Translations under genes and position numbers: made by a program
From: Epiperipatus broadwayi
Taxonomy: Eukaryota > Onychophora > Udeonychophora > Euonychophora > Peripatidae
Assembly: GCA_028023455.1 (NCBI GenBank)
Contig: JAQFVV010012405.1
Location: 3,103,149 to 3,167,148, forward strand
Direction: 5' to 3'
Length of the DNA stretch: 64,000 nucleotides
In this document: positions 12,000 through 24,725 of the stretch, piece by piece
How the letters are laid out: every line of letters starts with the position of its first letter
Position numbering within the stretch: the first letter of the stretch is position 1
Notes under the pieces: generated by a model
What the model was told of the DNA's origin: nothing
Seen by the model: only the letters and a program-made list of their open reading frames with translations
Database searches by the model: none

Positions 12000-12330
12000 T
12001 TATCTAGGATTGTCCCCATCCTCAGACCAGTTTCAAGCTATGGCTCTCTTCAGTGAGGAGCTAGGACACCAGATTCAAAAAACCAACTCAAGCTAAGCAT
12101 TTATCTAATAGTTAACTGTCAAGAAGATTTGAAATTTTTAGAAGGAGCTAGGACACCAGATTCAAAAAACCAACTCAAGCTAAGCATTTATCTAATAGTT
12201 AACTGTCAAGAAGATTTGAAATTTTTAGACATCTACTTGTCTTTAAAGTCAGCTCTTCAACTGAAAAACTCATATGGGCCTGAACTTAATTCAGATACTC
12301 CATATATTAATAGGCTTAACCATTTAATTT
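12000..12330. repeat. Dispersed repeat copy with exact 87-bp tandem duplication
   Basis: Two adjacent copies (12057-12143 and 12144-12229) are identical over 86 bases. The left flank ('cagtgaggagcta') and right flank ('tcatatgggcctgaactt') resemble the ~0.4-kb repeat at 43.6-44.7 kb ('caatgaggagctga' and 'tcatataggtctgaactc'), so this is an older copy of that family that has had a very recent internal duplication. Confidence 0.7.
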
Positions 12331-12435
12331 AGCCTAAGCCACAACATCAAAATAATAATAGTAATATAGAAAGTCAGAAATCTCTTAACTTATATATATA
12401 GCTTGTATTTACAAATATGTAAAATTAAGAGCATG

Positions 12436-12438
<3 letters not shown>

Positions 12439-12470
<32 letters not shown>
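12439..12470. repeat. (AT)n microsatellite
   Basis: Uninterrupted AT run of about 32 bases. Confidence 0.95.
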
Positions 12471-12473
<3 letters not shown>

Positions 12474-13397
12474 AATTGTCAGTCATATGTATGATTTATC
12501 TATGCGTAAAAGTGTGAAAATACCATCCAAAATGTTTTGTTAAATATACCATTTCAAGAATGATTTATTTGATTTAGTCAAATGCCTTAAGATCAATGGT
12601 AATGATATTATAATAAATTATTTAATGCAAACTTAAACCTATATACTATCTACACTCTTAGTTTTGGATTCAGTCTTTATTATGAAAAAACCCACGTCTA
12701 CAAATATAAAAATATTGGCTGATAGTTTACTTAATTCTGGAGATTTTTGAGTTATAGATATCATGTGGTTTTAGAGTAATTGGTTATTTTATTTACACAC
12801 ATGTAATGTTTATTATACTTTTGAAAGAAAAAATTTAGATACTACATATACTTTAATCAAATCAGATTTTTTTTATTGTAACAATAAAGAAAAAGCATAC
12901 AGATTTTTTTTAAATAAAGAAATAAACATAATTTAGTAAATATTTAATTTATATAGCATCATCAACAAAAATCAGATTATAAGTATTTTAAAGTGATTAA
13001 ATAAATCTTCTTGCTCTCAGTTCCAAATGCTTCAGATTTGCCTATACATATCATTTGGGTGAAAAGGATAAGGTGATCCATTCTATCTTTTAAAAAAACT
13101 TTATCTTGTGTTTGGAAAGGAGAGTATTCATTATAATTAGCATTTGATCTGTAAAGCGCATGTGCAGTGGAGTAAGCTACAATTATTATTATAATAATTT
13201 AGTAAAGTAAATAAGTTTATAAATGATAATATCCATGGTGATGCCAATATTATTGTCATACCCATGTTAATCTCATGTCACTCTGACCTTTCATATATAA
13301 GATTTAAATACATAGAAGAGGCATGAGCAGGGCTTTCCATTATCAGATTTTCATTGGTATGGATGGCTGAAGAGTTGGAGTTTGGAGTGGATTGAAC
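12471..13397. other. AT-rich spacer, no gene seen
   Basis: Only short frames. The last ~100 bases (13290-13397) are less AT-rich and may belong to the SINE-like copy that follows. Confidence 0.55.
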
Positions 13398-13617
13398 CCT
13401 GTCCATTAAAGTATGAAGATTTGCTATCTTATTATAAAGTGAGCACTGTTTATACATATATGGGAGATGATAATCTGGACCAACTGATGAGTACTGGTTT
13501 AGCATGAAATACATATATTGGTGATTATTTATCTATTATACATGTATGTGGTCATGTGTATAAGCAGTATGAAATAGTATGGATAGTTAAAGGGTGCTTG
13601 AAAGTCTGAGTTTAAAT
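13398..13617 (+). mobile_element. SINE-like repeat, copy A
   Basis: Shares with 14788-15012 and 60905-61122 the ordered blocks 'tgtccattaaagtatgaaga', 'gggagatgataatctggacc', 'gatgagtactggtttagca', 'tacatatattggtgatt', 'tgtggtcatgtgtat' and 'gaaagtctgagttyraa'. The last block is a decayed polymerase III B box. 'tggatagttaaaggg', about 35 bases upstream of it, fits an A box. Non-autonomous and non-coding. Confidence 0.6.
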
Positions 13618-14787
13618 AACTTATATTTATTATTATTTTAGTAATTTCTGTATGTGATTATTGAAAATTTATTGACATGGTGATTTGGTTTTTTTGTTTT
13701 GTTTTGTTTTGTTGGCAGTGGTATTTCCTTTTTGAAAGTGATTTTTTTCTTTTTGAAATGGCACATAAAGGTGAGGTTTATATTCAGTCTTTCAAAGATA
13801 TACTGCCTAAAACTTTGTGTTACCAATTAGCAGGGTATAGAGTTTTGGATAATGAGAAATCAGGAAATATAATCGATTTTGGTTTAATTTCATTCATTTA
13901 AACTTAAATTTAATAACTTTAAATTTTAATATTTTTTTTTTTTTGTTATTGATATTGAGTTTATCTTGATGCCTTATTCTGATGCATGACATTGACATCA
14001 TTTTATATCTTGTGTGCATCTTATGAATTATGGAGTAAGCATCATCCGTACAGTATCATTAGTTGCTATTTAAGTCAAAAATATCAAACAGATTGAATGC
14101 GGAAAACTGTTATACTTGGGGATGGGGTGATACAAAATTTATGTCTTACAAAGGGGGTTGTGGCCTGAAAAAGTTTGAGAACCTATGCTCTATACTAAAG
14201 GCACCACTTACTTCAAAACAAACAAAGAGTTAAAACATGCTTTATTCCTTACATTATGGATGTTAAGATATATAAATATATTAAATCCTGACATAAGAGT
14301 GAAGGTTTTTTAATACTATTTTCTATAAAATAATACATGCCTAGATCACATGTTTTTAAATTGTAATTATTGTATTTTATTACTTTTATTAGCAAGCAAT
14401 GAATAAAGCTGCAGCCATGTATTTAAACTTTAATTATTTTATTAAAACAAATGTTTATGAAGTATCAGGGTTGCTATGATCCTTTCTATTTAATATCATA
14501 GTTACCAGTGGTCTTAAATTCATTAAAATTAATGTATCAACAATATATAATTAATTACACACAAGAAAATAAAATATCAGCAATGACTTTTTTAATTATC
14601 TATATCACTATATTCTGGTTTCTTTTTTTAATTCATAAGTTTTTAACTAATTAATACTGATATATACATATGGGTTCTTTTTGAGATTCTAGCAGATTTA
14701 CCTTTTTCTGCTACTTACACACTAAATCTTTATTATGTTAGACATATCATAGCTATAGGTAAAATATTGCTATATATATTTAAATAA
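13618..14787. other. AT-rich spacer, no gene seen
   Basis: Short frames only. The 74-codon plus-strand frame near 13.7 kb is low-complexity (TTT/TTG-rich) and not believable as a protein. Confidence 0.6.
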
Positions 14788-15012
14788 CCTTGTCCATTGG
14801 GGTTTTTTAAATTTTCTATCTTAATATAAATTGAGCATTGATTTTATGTATGTGGGGAGATGATGGTCCAGATCAAGTGATAAGTGCTGGTTCAGCACAA
14901 AATACATATATTGGAGATCATTTATTTTTTTCACATGTGGTCATGTGTATCAGTTGTATAGGATGAATTGAATGACTGAAGGGAACTTGAAAGTCTGGGT
15001 TCAAATTTCCTG
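14788..15012 (+). mobile_element. SINE-like repeat, copy B
   Basis: Same block order as copy A, ending in 'gaaagtctgggttcaaattt', whose GGTTCAAAT part is a near-consensus polymerase III B box. It lies 1.2 kb from copy A in the same orientation. It is followed within ~50 bases by a long CAA/AAT microsatellite, which may have grown from the SINE tail. Confidence 0.6.
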
Positions 15013-15063
15013 TAATTACATTTAGCTTAAGTATATATACTATTCTTTTATTTAAATATTATA

Positions 15064-15074
15064 AACAACAACAG

Positions 15075-15171
<97 letters not shown>
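15064..15171. repeat. (CAA)n(TAA)n trinucleotide microsatellite
   Basis: About 108 bases: CAA units with one CAG, then an uninterrupted AAT series. Confidence 0.95.
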
Positions 15172-17938
15172 TTAAAATTTAACATGGATATAATCTATCA
15201 TCCAAAAACATAACTGATATGAGTTTATTTTTATGGACTAACTGTAACTAACCATGAATGTACATAGATTATAACTTTATAATTAAACAATTAAAAAAGC
15301 AATACTCCTTTTTTGTTTATTTTGGATAATTTTGTCATACATATTAATGTTATACATATGTGTGTGTTTTTGTTCATGTATGTTTTATTGTTTATAATTG
15401 TTATTTGAATCACAGAACTGTATCAAAAGAATATGTTGTTGTGCAGCATAATGATACATTCTGGAACTTAAAGTTTTCAGATCATTTTCAGTTCTCAAAC
15501 TCTTGAGCAATGAAGCCATTTAATTATTTTTTTATTTTTATCATTGTATAAAATTATAAACTTTAAATTAGTGTAGCTGAATATATTATGGAGTAAACCA
15601 TTTTCTCCCTCAGGCTATGGATAAATCACACTCTGCTGATAAAGGGTCAAAAATAGGATCCACCTATTTTATAAACTTTTAAATGTTTAGAAATGGACCA
15701 TTGCCAACACTGATGGAAACCCAAAATAAACTGAATATATCAGCTGGATAAAAAACATGGCATTAATAATTATTGTTATTCAATGATGATAAATGAATAT
15801 CACCTTTAATTTCATTGTTATTTTAATAATTAAACCAAAGTTAATAATTGTAAACATTATGTTAGCATAGTTCAATTAATAAATAATACTGTTGATAAAG
15901 GATGAAGTTTAAAGAATAGGTGGATGTGTCATCCATTTATAATTTCTTAAATAGCTAATGGAAATATATATATTGTAACTTTTTAATTGGTTTACTATAA
16001 TAAGGGAGTATATAAAATGTATCTAATATTCCAAAATTTTAAAATTTAAAAAATATAACTGGCACTAATAATTTAATATATAACTTTTAAGAGAGAATTT
16101 AGGAGAGATAATAAATATATGTATTTTTTATTTGTAGTTGTTTTCATTTTATATATGAGTATGTAATTTTAATAATAATATATTTTTAAAATAATTATAA
16201 TGACAATAAAATATCATTGATTTTAATATTTCTATTAAAATATTTCTATGAAGATGAGTAAATAAATTATTTTAAATTTCAACATTGTTTCAATTTCACC
16301 AGTTTTAAAATATTTATTAAATTTTTTTGTGTGTTAAATTTTAAAATAGCAAGTTAAATATTGAATTGATAAACAAGTTTTAAATTATTGACCAATGACA
16401 TTTAAGCAATTGGTTTCTACATCATGTTTGGGGGACATTTATAGAATTGGCAGACAATCAGAAAAAAAAATAGATAAAATTAAACTGTATAAAATATTCT
16501 TAAAATTCATCAAATTATAAAGATATTTTATTTTATGCAACAGTTATATAAGTCAGTTAATCTTAAAAGGATGAATATAAAATACTTAAAAGTAGTTTAA
16601 CAAGATGGTAGAGTAATTTAAAGGAGTTTCTTCATCAGTGTCACAAGTTATAATTTGCGAAGTCAATCTACAATTTTAAAATGCTAATAAGGAAAGGTGA
16701 AGCATAAAAATACTCCATTCTGAGTAATTGAAAAGTGGACAATCATTTACGTAAGAAAATATTTTCACTTTATCTCTACTTTATTGAATAGCTTAAGTAA
16801 TAGTTTGAATAAGAGGAACCAAACCAAGATAAGAATAATTAATTGTAATGGATTAAGGACGAGAAGGTATAGAACTTTAATATAAGGTATAATTGAGATG
16901 AAAAGTTGAAGAAAATAATTAGTGCTATCAATTAAAGTAACTTATATTGTTCAAATTAAAAATATAATATTGTTATTTAAGGATGGACCTTTTTAATATT
17001 TTATAAAGCAACATTAATTTTAATCAAACAAATAGGATAATAAATGTTTATTCTTAATTGATGAATAAAAGTATATAGTAAAGATAAATCTTCTATTTAG
17101 CCATTATCAGTTTTTATTAAAGTAAGAAACATAAAACAGAGGAGAATTCACCAAGAAGGGATAATAAGCTTAAGTCTGTTAAATAAATTAAAATTTATAT
17201 TATGAGAGACTTAATTTCAAGAAATTTATTTATGTTTATCATAAGAAAAAGTTCTTATATAAAAGATAGGGATGAAATAAAGGATTTAAATGAAAATAAT
17301 TTATTAATCAATACTTTAAATAATTAACATTTAAATATATGTTTGACTTGGCTGTTTAATTATCAATTTCATTAACTTTTATAAGTTATGTCTATATATA
17401 AAAATTTTAGCATGTAAATATGGAAAATTATCTCAAGAAGCATCTCACAGTGAAAGATTTCAGTTTATTATTGTTGGTGATTATTTTTAAAATGTTGGAT
17501 AGAAGATCCTTGGAACTCCTAATAAACATAATTTAAAGTAATAGTTTACAAGATAGGATTGAATATCATATTAAAGAATATGGGAAGGAATCACCAGAAA
17601 GAAGAAAATGAAAAAAAAAATATTTTTTTTTCTTTGGATATTATTTTAAACAATTGTCAACATTATATTAGTTGTTAAGTTTAATATTAGTTAAGTTAAA
17701 TGATTTTATTTATTAATATGTATTATATTTTAATGTTTGTTTTAAATTAATAACTTTAATAAAAGTTAGGCTTAGGATGAGAAATAATATGTGTGAAGGA
17801 AAGAGAAGATTGAAAATAGGGTAAAACAATACGAGTTTTTATTGTAAGGTAACATAATTAAAATTAATTGAGAATATGTTCTAAAGTATGAAATAATTAA
17901 TAATCAATTTACTGTCATGATAAAGAACCAAGAGATGG

Positions 17939-17940
<2 letters not shown>
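15172..17940. other. AT-rich spacer, no gene seen
   Basis: Very AT-rich. 'taataaggaaaggtg' and similar purine-rich stretches are common, but no repeat boundaries, RNA gene or protein motif were recognised. Confidence 0.6.

Positions 17941-18014
<74 letters not shown>
17941..18014. repeat. (GT)n(AT)n compound microsatellite
   Basis: Six GT units followed by about 31 AT units. Confidence 0.95.
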
Positions 18015-18016
<2 letters not shown>

Positions 18017-21000
18017 GCACAAGGAATTGAGATACTCTGTATCTGTAGTGAATAGTTGTATTGTATTAAAAAAAAAGAAAATGAAATAGCCTTAAAATTT
18101 TAAAAATTTTGCTGGAAATTGTTTAGAGCTTTAAATGTTGATTGCTTATGCATTTGATTAACCACTTTATAAGCATTTATTGTTGTTCTTATAGTTAATG
18201 AAGTATTTAATGCAAGAAAGAGGGATTATTTATAGAAATTAATATATTTTGTCAGAAGGATGCAAAGTTATTTTATGTTAGTGTAGTATTGATTTGAATG
18301 GTTTCCTAATCCTTTATTCATTGATAAATATGTTTTTGTCAACATTAATAGCCATTTCAATTATATTTAGTCAAGATAGTTTAATATTTAGGTTGCAGTA
18401 CATGTGCATGCATGTATGTCTGTATTATGTTTTGTTTCATTTTCATATTTTAATAACACTAAGCAATAGTACATTTAACATGAAGACATTTAAATTACAG
18501 TAATTATCTTTAATAATTTAACAAAAATATTTTTCCAATGATTAATAGATATTAGGATCAGTGTATTATTTTACAAATTAAATAAATTATTAATCATTTT
18601 TGTTTAACAGTTAATTAATATTCATTTCTTTCAAGTTTGTAAAAGTTATTAATTTTTTTATTAATATTATTTTTTGTCTTGATTTAATTGTAAAAATCAG
18701 AATGATTTTTTTTTTTAAGAAAAGATTTCTTGCATATGTAATGAGCTTAAGTGCAAAAAGGTGGGAGGTGACCTTTTTGATAGGGGGGAAAAGAGATATC
18801 TATTTAACAGAGAGTTGAGATTAAAAATTGCTCACTATTGTTATAAGTGTAAACTGCTCATTATTATTGTAATTGCAGCCAGTTGCTGAAGTCAAATTAA
18901 TTTTTTAAAAAAAAAAAACTTTGGAGTAAACTTTTGGAAAGGTCTTAGGAAATTCATTATGGAAAAATGTCTTCAATTGAAATGCAAGACTAAAATTTAA
19001 GAAGGTACATTGGTTTTTCATTTCTCTCCTTAATTTTAAATGTTTGAATTAACCACCTCATACTTATTAATATTTTAAAATATATATCGACAGTGTTAAG
19101 CTTGCATTACTTCAATTAATTGTCATTATGAATAAGGATAAAATGCATGAACATTATTACTATCTAACTAATCTATGTGTGTTATATAATATCTCTTGGA
19201 AATATGTGCAGAACAGTTTTACAGAATTTATTTTGATTTTTCACCATCTGTTATGTCGTGCTTTTATGAAAGTTAAATGCAAAATTAAAGGATATGTGTA
19301 TTTTGATATATATCATGCCATACTTAAATTCATTATGGAAAAATGACAGTATTTATTTATTTGGTGTTTCTAAAAATAATATGTATTTTTAATGAAAGAA
19401 ATAAAATGTGAATTACCCAAATAATCAAAGGATACTACTCTTTAAATATGTATTTAAATTGGATGGAAGGACGGGAATGCGGTTGTGTTTGTGTTCTCTT
19501 TGATAAAGATGCACTATAATAATAAAGTATTATTAATTATGGAATTACCAATGAATCATGATATATTAATTGGCAATATTTAAAAATAAACTATGTGTAT
19601 ACTAGATTATAAAATGTCAAATGCTATTTAAAAAAATTTATTAAGAACAATTGCTTACTTAATTTAAAACTACTATGGAGTGAATGAAATAATTCCTGTT
19701 CAACTGTAGCTAAAAATGTCTTTCATATTTCTGTCATAATAAAAATTGATGACTTGTGTGTGATGTAATAAGCTCAAGTAGTTGCACTACGAACATTGGA
19801 GATATTGGATCAGATTTAAGTTATGATTATTTCTTTTTGGTTATCCTACAGAAATTCATTTTATGTTCGAATTCAGTTTGGAATCCGTCCCCATATTGTC
19901 TAATAAACCCGGAGTAGAACTTGGCAAGTGAACTTTTTATTTTAAGTCAAAGAACAAATGACTTTTGTTTCTTTCTTTTTTTTTATTACTTGTCATCATT
20001 AATGTATATGATAGACAGATAGGTATATTTATTATTATGTTTTGTTTATAATTTGGGCTATTGTGATCTCCTAGATCATCTCGGAATGCGTATTCACGAA
20101 TAGTGGATACATTGGTAAAAATTGATTTTATACAAATATGTCTTATTTTTCTTTTACAAAGGTAAAGGAAAGAAGTATATTTTTTTTATTATATCGTTAG
20201 AGAGAGGTTTACATTTATTTTATATATTTTATTATCTCAAAGTGAGAATTTTGGCTTTAAAATCAACGAACGTATAATTGAAATAGTTTGCTAGAGATGA
20301 TAAAGAAAACTTGTTCGTAATAATTATAACTATTAAATTTTAAAAACAATTTAAAGTCTATTCTGAATTAAAAGTTATACCATAGTGTATTATTTGATTA
20401 CCACATTGTTCGCATAGTATATAACTTAGAATTAATTTGTTTTTTTTTTTTTTGTATATTTTTATCCACGCGTATGTGTGTCTATTTTGTGCAATTATAA
20501 CATTTGTTCAATAAAGTTCAGTTTGTGAATATTTTATGTATAAATTTTGGATGTTGTCGTATTCTAAAGAATTGAATGGATTAGTAGGTTATCTGTATGT
20601 AATTATCTGCCAGCATGTATATATAATGTTCGATATGTAGAAGAGCTTTGGGAAGGGAAAGTAATCTGGATGCGTTCTAATATTTGTAGGTATAAAAGAT
20701 TTTGCTTATTTAGTATATTTTAATAATTTCCATGAGTAGAGCCTGGTTTATATCATACGCGTATTATGAAATGATAGTTTTGAAGTTAAGTGATGTTTTC
20801 TTATGGTCCTGGTGATGAGGAAAAAGTCCCCACCAACAGTATATTTCAGAATTAGATGAGTTATTGTAGAAGTGTTAAGTAAAGAGTTTATTTGCTCCTC
20901 ATGTGAATTTCCCTTGGAACGTGTAGTCTGTATAATCTTGAAAATATAGCTCTGTGTTATTTAATATGTGGCCAGATAAATAGTTAAATTAATTCTTGAT

Positions 21001-21166
21001 ATAATATTAGTGTCTTATTTTGTTGGATTGTTTACGACATTGTCCAAAATAAAATAATTGTTTAATATTTTTTTGATGAATGGATAGAGTGTAGAAAAGA
21101 TTGTTTTCTATTGTTGTTGCTTGGACGCACATACATGCGTAATATAAACAATATCGCGAATATAAA
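18015..21166. other. Spacer with somewhat more CpG, no gene seen
   Basis: 19.4-21.2 kb has more CpG and slightly less A+T than its left flank ('catacgcgtattatg', 'ccacgcgtatgtg'), but no frame longer than ~75 codons and no recognised motif. It could be non-coding host sequence or an old insertion. Confidence 0.5.
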
Positions 21167-21370
21167 GGTATAAAGTTATTGAAATTAAAATGGGAAATAA
21201 ATGTTTTGAAGCACATTATATTCATTTAAATAGAAGTATAAAGTTATTGAAATTAAAATGGGAAATAAATGTTTTGAATAACATTATATTCATTTAAATA
21301 GAAGTATAGAGTTATTGAAATTAAAATGGGAAATAAATATTTTAAAACACATTATATTTATTTAATATAG
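21167..21370. repeat. 68-bp minisatellite, three units
   Basis: Units begin at about 21168, 21236 and 21304 with 'gtataaagttattgaaatta' (third unit 'gtatagagtt'). The first two are nearly identical. The third differs at several sites. Confidence 0.9.
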
Positions 21371-22629
21371 AGTTGTAAATCATCAAATCATCAGAATGAA
21401 TATAATCTTATTGTTATGCTTGAAAGGTATATGTAATTAAAAATGATTATTTCATTAGTTAGAAAAAGTTGCTTTGTTGATGGCCAAATATGTTAGTTTG
21501 ATTTATTTTATTAATCAATAGAAAATCCTCTCATAAATATTTATTGTGCCAACAATGTAATATATTATTTAGTTAATGATATGTTTGAATGAAATGCGTA
21601 AGCAAAGCAGGTATGCAAAGTTAGAAGATTCAAGTTTTGTTGTTAATTTCTGATTTCAAAAGGGTATAAATAATGTAATATAATAGGGATAATCCCAAAC
21701 TGATGTTCAAGGTTTGTTTGAGAATTTTAAATCGTTAAGACAAGTAGTCTTATTGTAAATAAGTATATTAAATTAAATTTCAATATAATAAATGATTTGT
21801 TTATTTATTAAAAATTGTGTCTTAAGTTATTCTTGTATACATTCATGTTTCAATTTCCACATCTCCACATTTCATACATCTATTATAGAGTAGATATATT
21901 ATTTTATAGTTATAATATCAAATTTGCGGGTATTTGGCAATCTTGTTTTCTTAATCCAAACATTATAAGGAACATTTGCTACTGGATAAACATATTAGAA
22001 AGGTTGCCCAATTAGTATATTTGTTAGATGATGATATGAGATTAAAATACCCTATTTCTGTCATTATCTTATTGCTAAACACAGTACAATATTTAGTCAA
22101 TTTATTTTATTACATTTTATTATAAATTAGAATTATAAATTATGGGCCAATGTATTTTATGTAATTCAACTGTGTTTTTTAAATTCCCTGAGATCTTATT
22201 GTTTATTCCTTGATTGGCATTAAGGTAGCTGTTTAGATTATGATATGCAAGTCGTAGAACTGTTTAGTAATATAATTATAGCAAGCTGATATATGTTATA
22301 CTTGGATGAAGGAAGAAATTAAGTTGAAAGGATATTTTACTAGACTGTACAAATAAACATTGTAATTCTTTATCATGCAATTAATTAACAAAAAGGATTT
22401 ACATTATATTTAATGTTTTATCATATTTCTTCTTTCATTTATTTATAATCATATATCTTATGAACTTCCTATAGCCATCCACTGAGCTGAGCTGAATGTA
22501 GACTTAGGTAAAGAGTCTCAGTAATAATTTTGTATAAGATATGTTGTCATATTGTTCTATTCATTAATAGAACTGGCGCCCTGGGCATTTATTCATATAA
22601 TGTATATGAATGGTGTTGGGAGTGTAGGT

Positions 22630-22632
<3 letters not shown>
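21371..22632. other. AT-rich spacer, no gene seen
   Basis: No frame or motif of note. An isolated 'actggcgccctggg' at about 22571 resembles a retroelement primer-binding site but has no LTR beside it. Confidence 0.55.

Positions 22633-22669
<37 letters not shown>
22633..22669. repeat. (AT)n microsatellite
   Basis: AT run of about 37 bases. It creates an artificial Ile-Tyr repeat frame on the minus strand. Confidence 0.95.
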
Positions 22670-22671
<2 letters not shown>

Positions 22672-22838
22672 AATCATAGATATAATAAAATATCTTTACT
22701 AACAACAAAATGATATATAACAATAGCTGTAATATAGTCATATAATCATCACAAATAAAACATATAAAAGCTCTTTTCGGCAAATTTTAAATTTTTGCCC
22801 TTTTCAATATGGCTTAATTACAAAAATAACCTATACTG

Positions 22839-22925
22839 CATACACACACACACACACATACACACACACATATATATAAATATATATATATGCATACACA
22901 CACACACAAATATATATATATATAA
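22839..22925. repeat. (CA)n(TA)n compound microsatellite
   Basis: Alternating CA and TA blocks, 'catacacacacacacacaca' followed by TA runs, repeated twice. Confidence 0.95.
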
Positions 22926-24725
22926 GAAAGTATGATAATGAAATTTTAAAGAGCAATATGAAAGGATTAAATATCTGAATGATAAAAGTGGCTAATTAAA
23001 AAAATGTTTTGATCTCAGTTTTAATATAATATAAAGTAACATTGATGGTTGTCAAATTATACACTTTGTTTTATAACACATCATCATTAGATTTGTAAGT
23101 TAACAATTAATGGGAAGATAATATTGTAATATTATTGTGCTGGTATATAATAATGATGGATGTGAGCAATACCTTTTTAGAGTTAGATAAGTTATCATTC
23201 CAGGATATGATTATTTAAGTTATACTTTCCTGAAGAACTGATGGAAATAACATAATGAGGTTTGTCTAGTGACACCCATATATGTAGTTTTGAGACATAA
23301 TGCTGTGAGGAATTTCAATAAAATAAAGATGTTAAGATCCATAAGAGTTTAATGTGAAAGCCTGGATATTAATGTAGCATCATTAAGAGAAAATGACTAC
23401 TTGCCATGAGAGCACATCTTATTTAAAAGGAAAAGAAGACCTCCGTTTCGTATGTATAGTATTTTATTATACTAAAATCAGCATCTTATCTACAGAATTT
23501 TTAAATAGTAAAGAAAAGTAAGGTAAGCATCAAATATAGTTGGTTGTATTTTAAGAGAGATTATAATATCTTATCTAAGGTATAGAAAGTTATTTGATAT
23601 GAAATTGAAGTAAATGCAAAACAAATGTTATAATGCTTAAATAAATTTTAAATTGATACCATAATGAAAGAAAATGAAATCAATGATAAAAATAAAAAGA
23701 AAGAACAGGTGAATGGAATGAATGATTATCAAGGGGTGGTTTAATTTTGGTTCCATCACTTATTTTAATCTTATAGATTTTATATTATAAAAACCAACAA
23801 CATAACTGTAAAGTTTAAGTATAGTTATTAACAGCATTTACATGTATACAAAAATATTAAATTTATGAAAGAATTGTATTGTATGGAAGGGTAGTAAAAG
23901 AATAATCTGTCTTGTATTCAATAAAAAGAATTGAAAAATTGAACCCACATTCAAAACTGATAAACATTATTATAAAATCACAGCAAAAAAAAATATTCAT
24001 ATATATCAGTGCGAGATTTGAATAATAAAATACTTATGTAATTTAAAAGTTCACTTTCAAAACATTATATGGGGGTATTGTTCTCATTGATGTAAATTAT
24101 TATATAATGATGTTAATAATATTATAAGTATTTATAGTTTATTATGAACTGTAATAGCTAAAAGTTTGTTATTGATTGTTATTTGTTTAAATAAACAAAT
24201 ATTTTGATATAAATGTAGACTAATGGCTTTGTTTCTGCTCAGAATTAATATCTAAGTACATAAATTATGGGAATATTATAAAGAACAAAACTTGATAAAT
24301 TAATTGTTCATTAAATTAAAGGATAATTACTTAAATGATATTATTTAAGAGCATCATATTTTTAACTTTGAAATAGCTATATCTTTAAAGTCACATTATT
24401 TTATTTTAAAATAATTTGAATTCATTCTTAAAATAAATTTAAGATAATATATGAGTTTACAAGAGAGAAGAGGAAATGTAAAACTTTGTAAGTTGATTAA
24501 TTTGCTAGAGTTATTAAAAAGGGAAAGTTATTTCAATTAATGGGTATAGATTCTGATGATTCTAAAAGTTATTTTTATAATTAGTCTTTCTAATTTATAA
24601 ATAAAGTAATTGTTGGAAAATATGGTAGTAATTATTAATTTGGAATTTTTTATATTATAGTTGTTAAAGATATGCTAATCTTAAGAAAATGATCTAAATT
24701 ATATTTGTAATGTTAGGTGTGGTTA
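22926..24725. other. AT-rich spacer, no gene seen
   Basis: Only short frames interrupted by stops. No repeat or motif was recognised. Confidence 0.6.

Noticed and set aside
21167-21370. Regularly spaced repeats as a CRISPR array
   Set aside because: The units are tandem without unique spacers, and the DNA is eukaryotic in character. The same applies to all other tandem arrays here.
22565-22590. 'actggcgccctggg' as a retroelement primer-binding site
   Set aside because: No LTR end precedes it and no coding domain follows.
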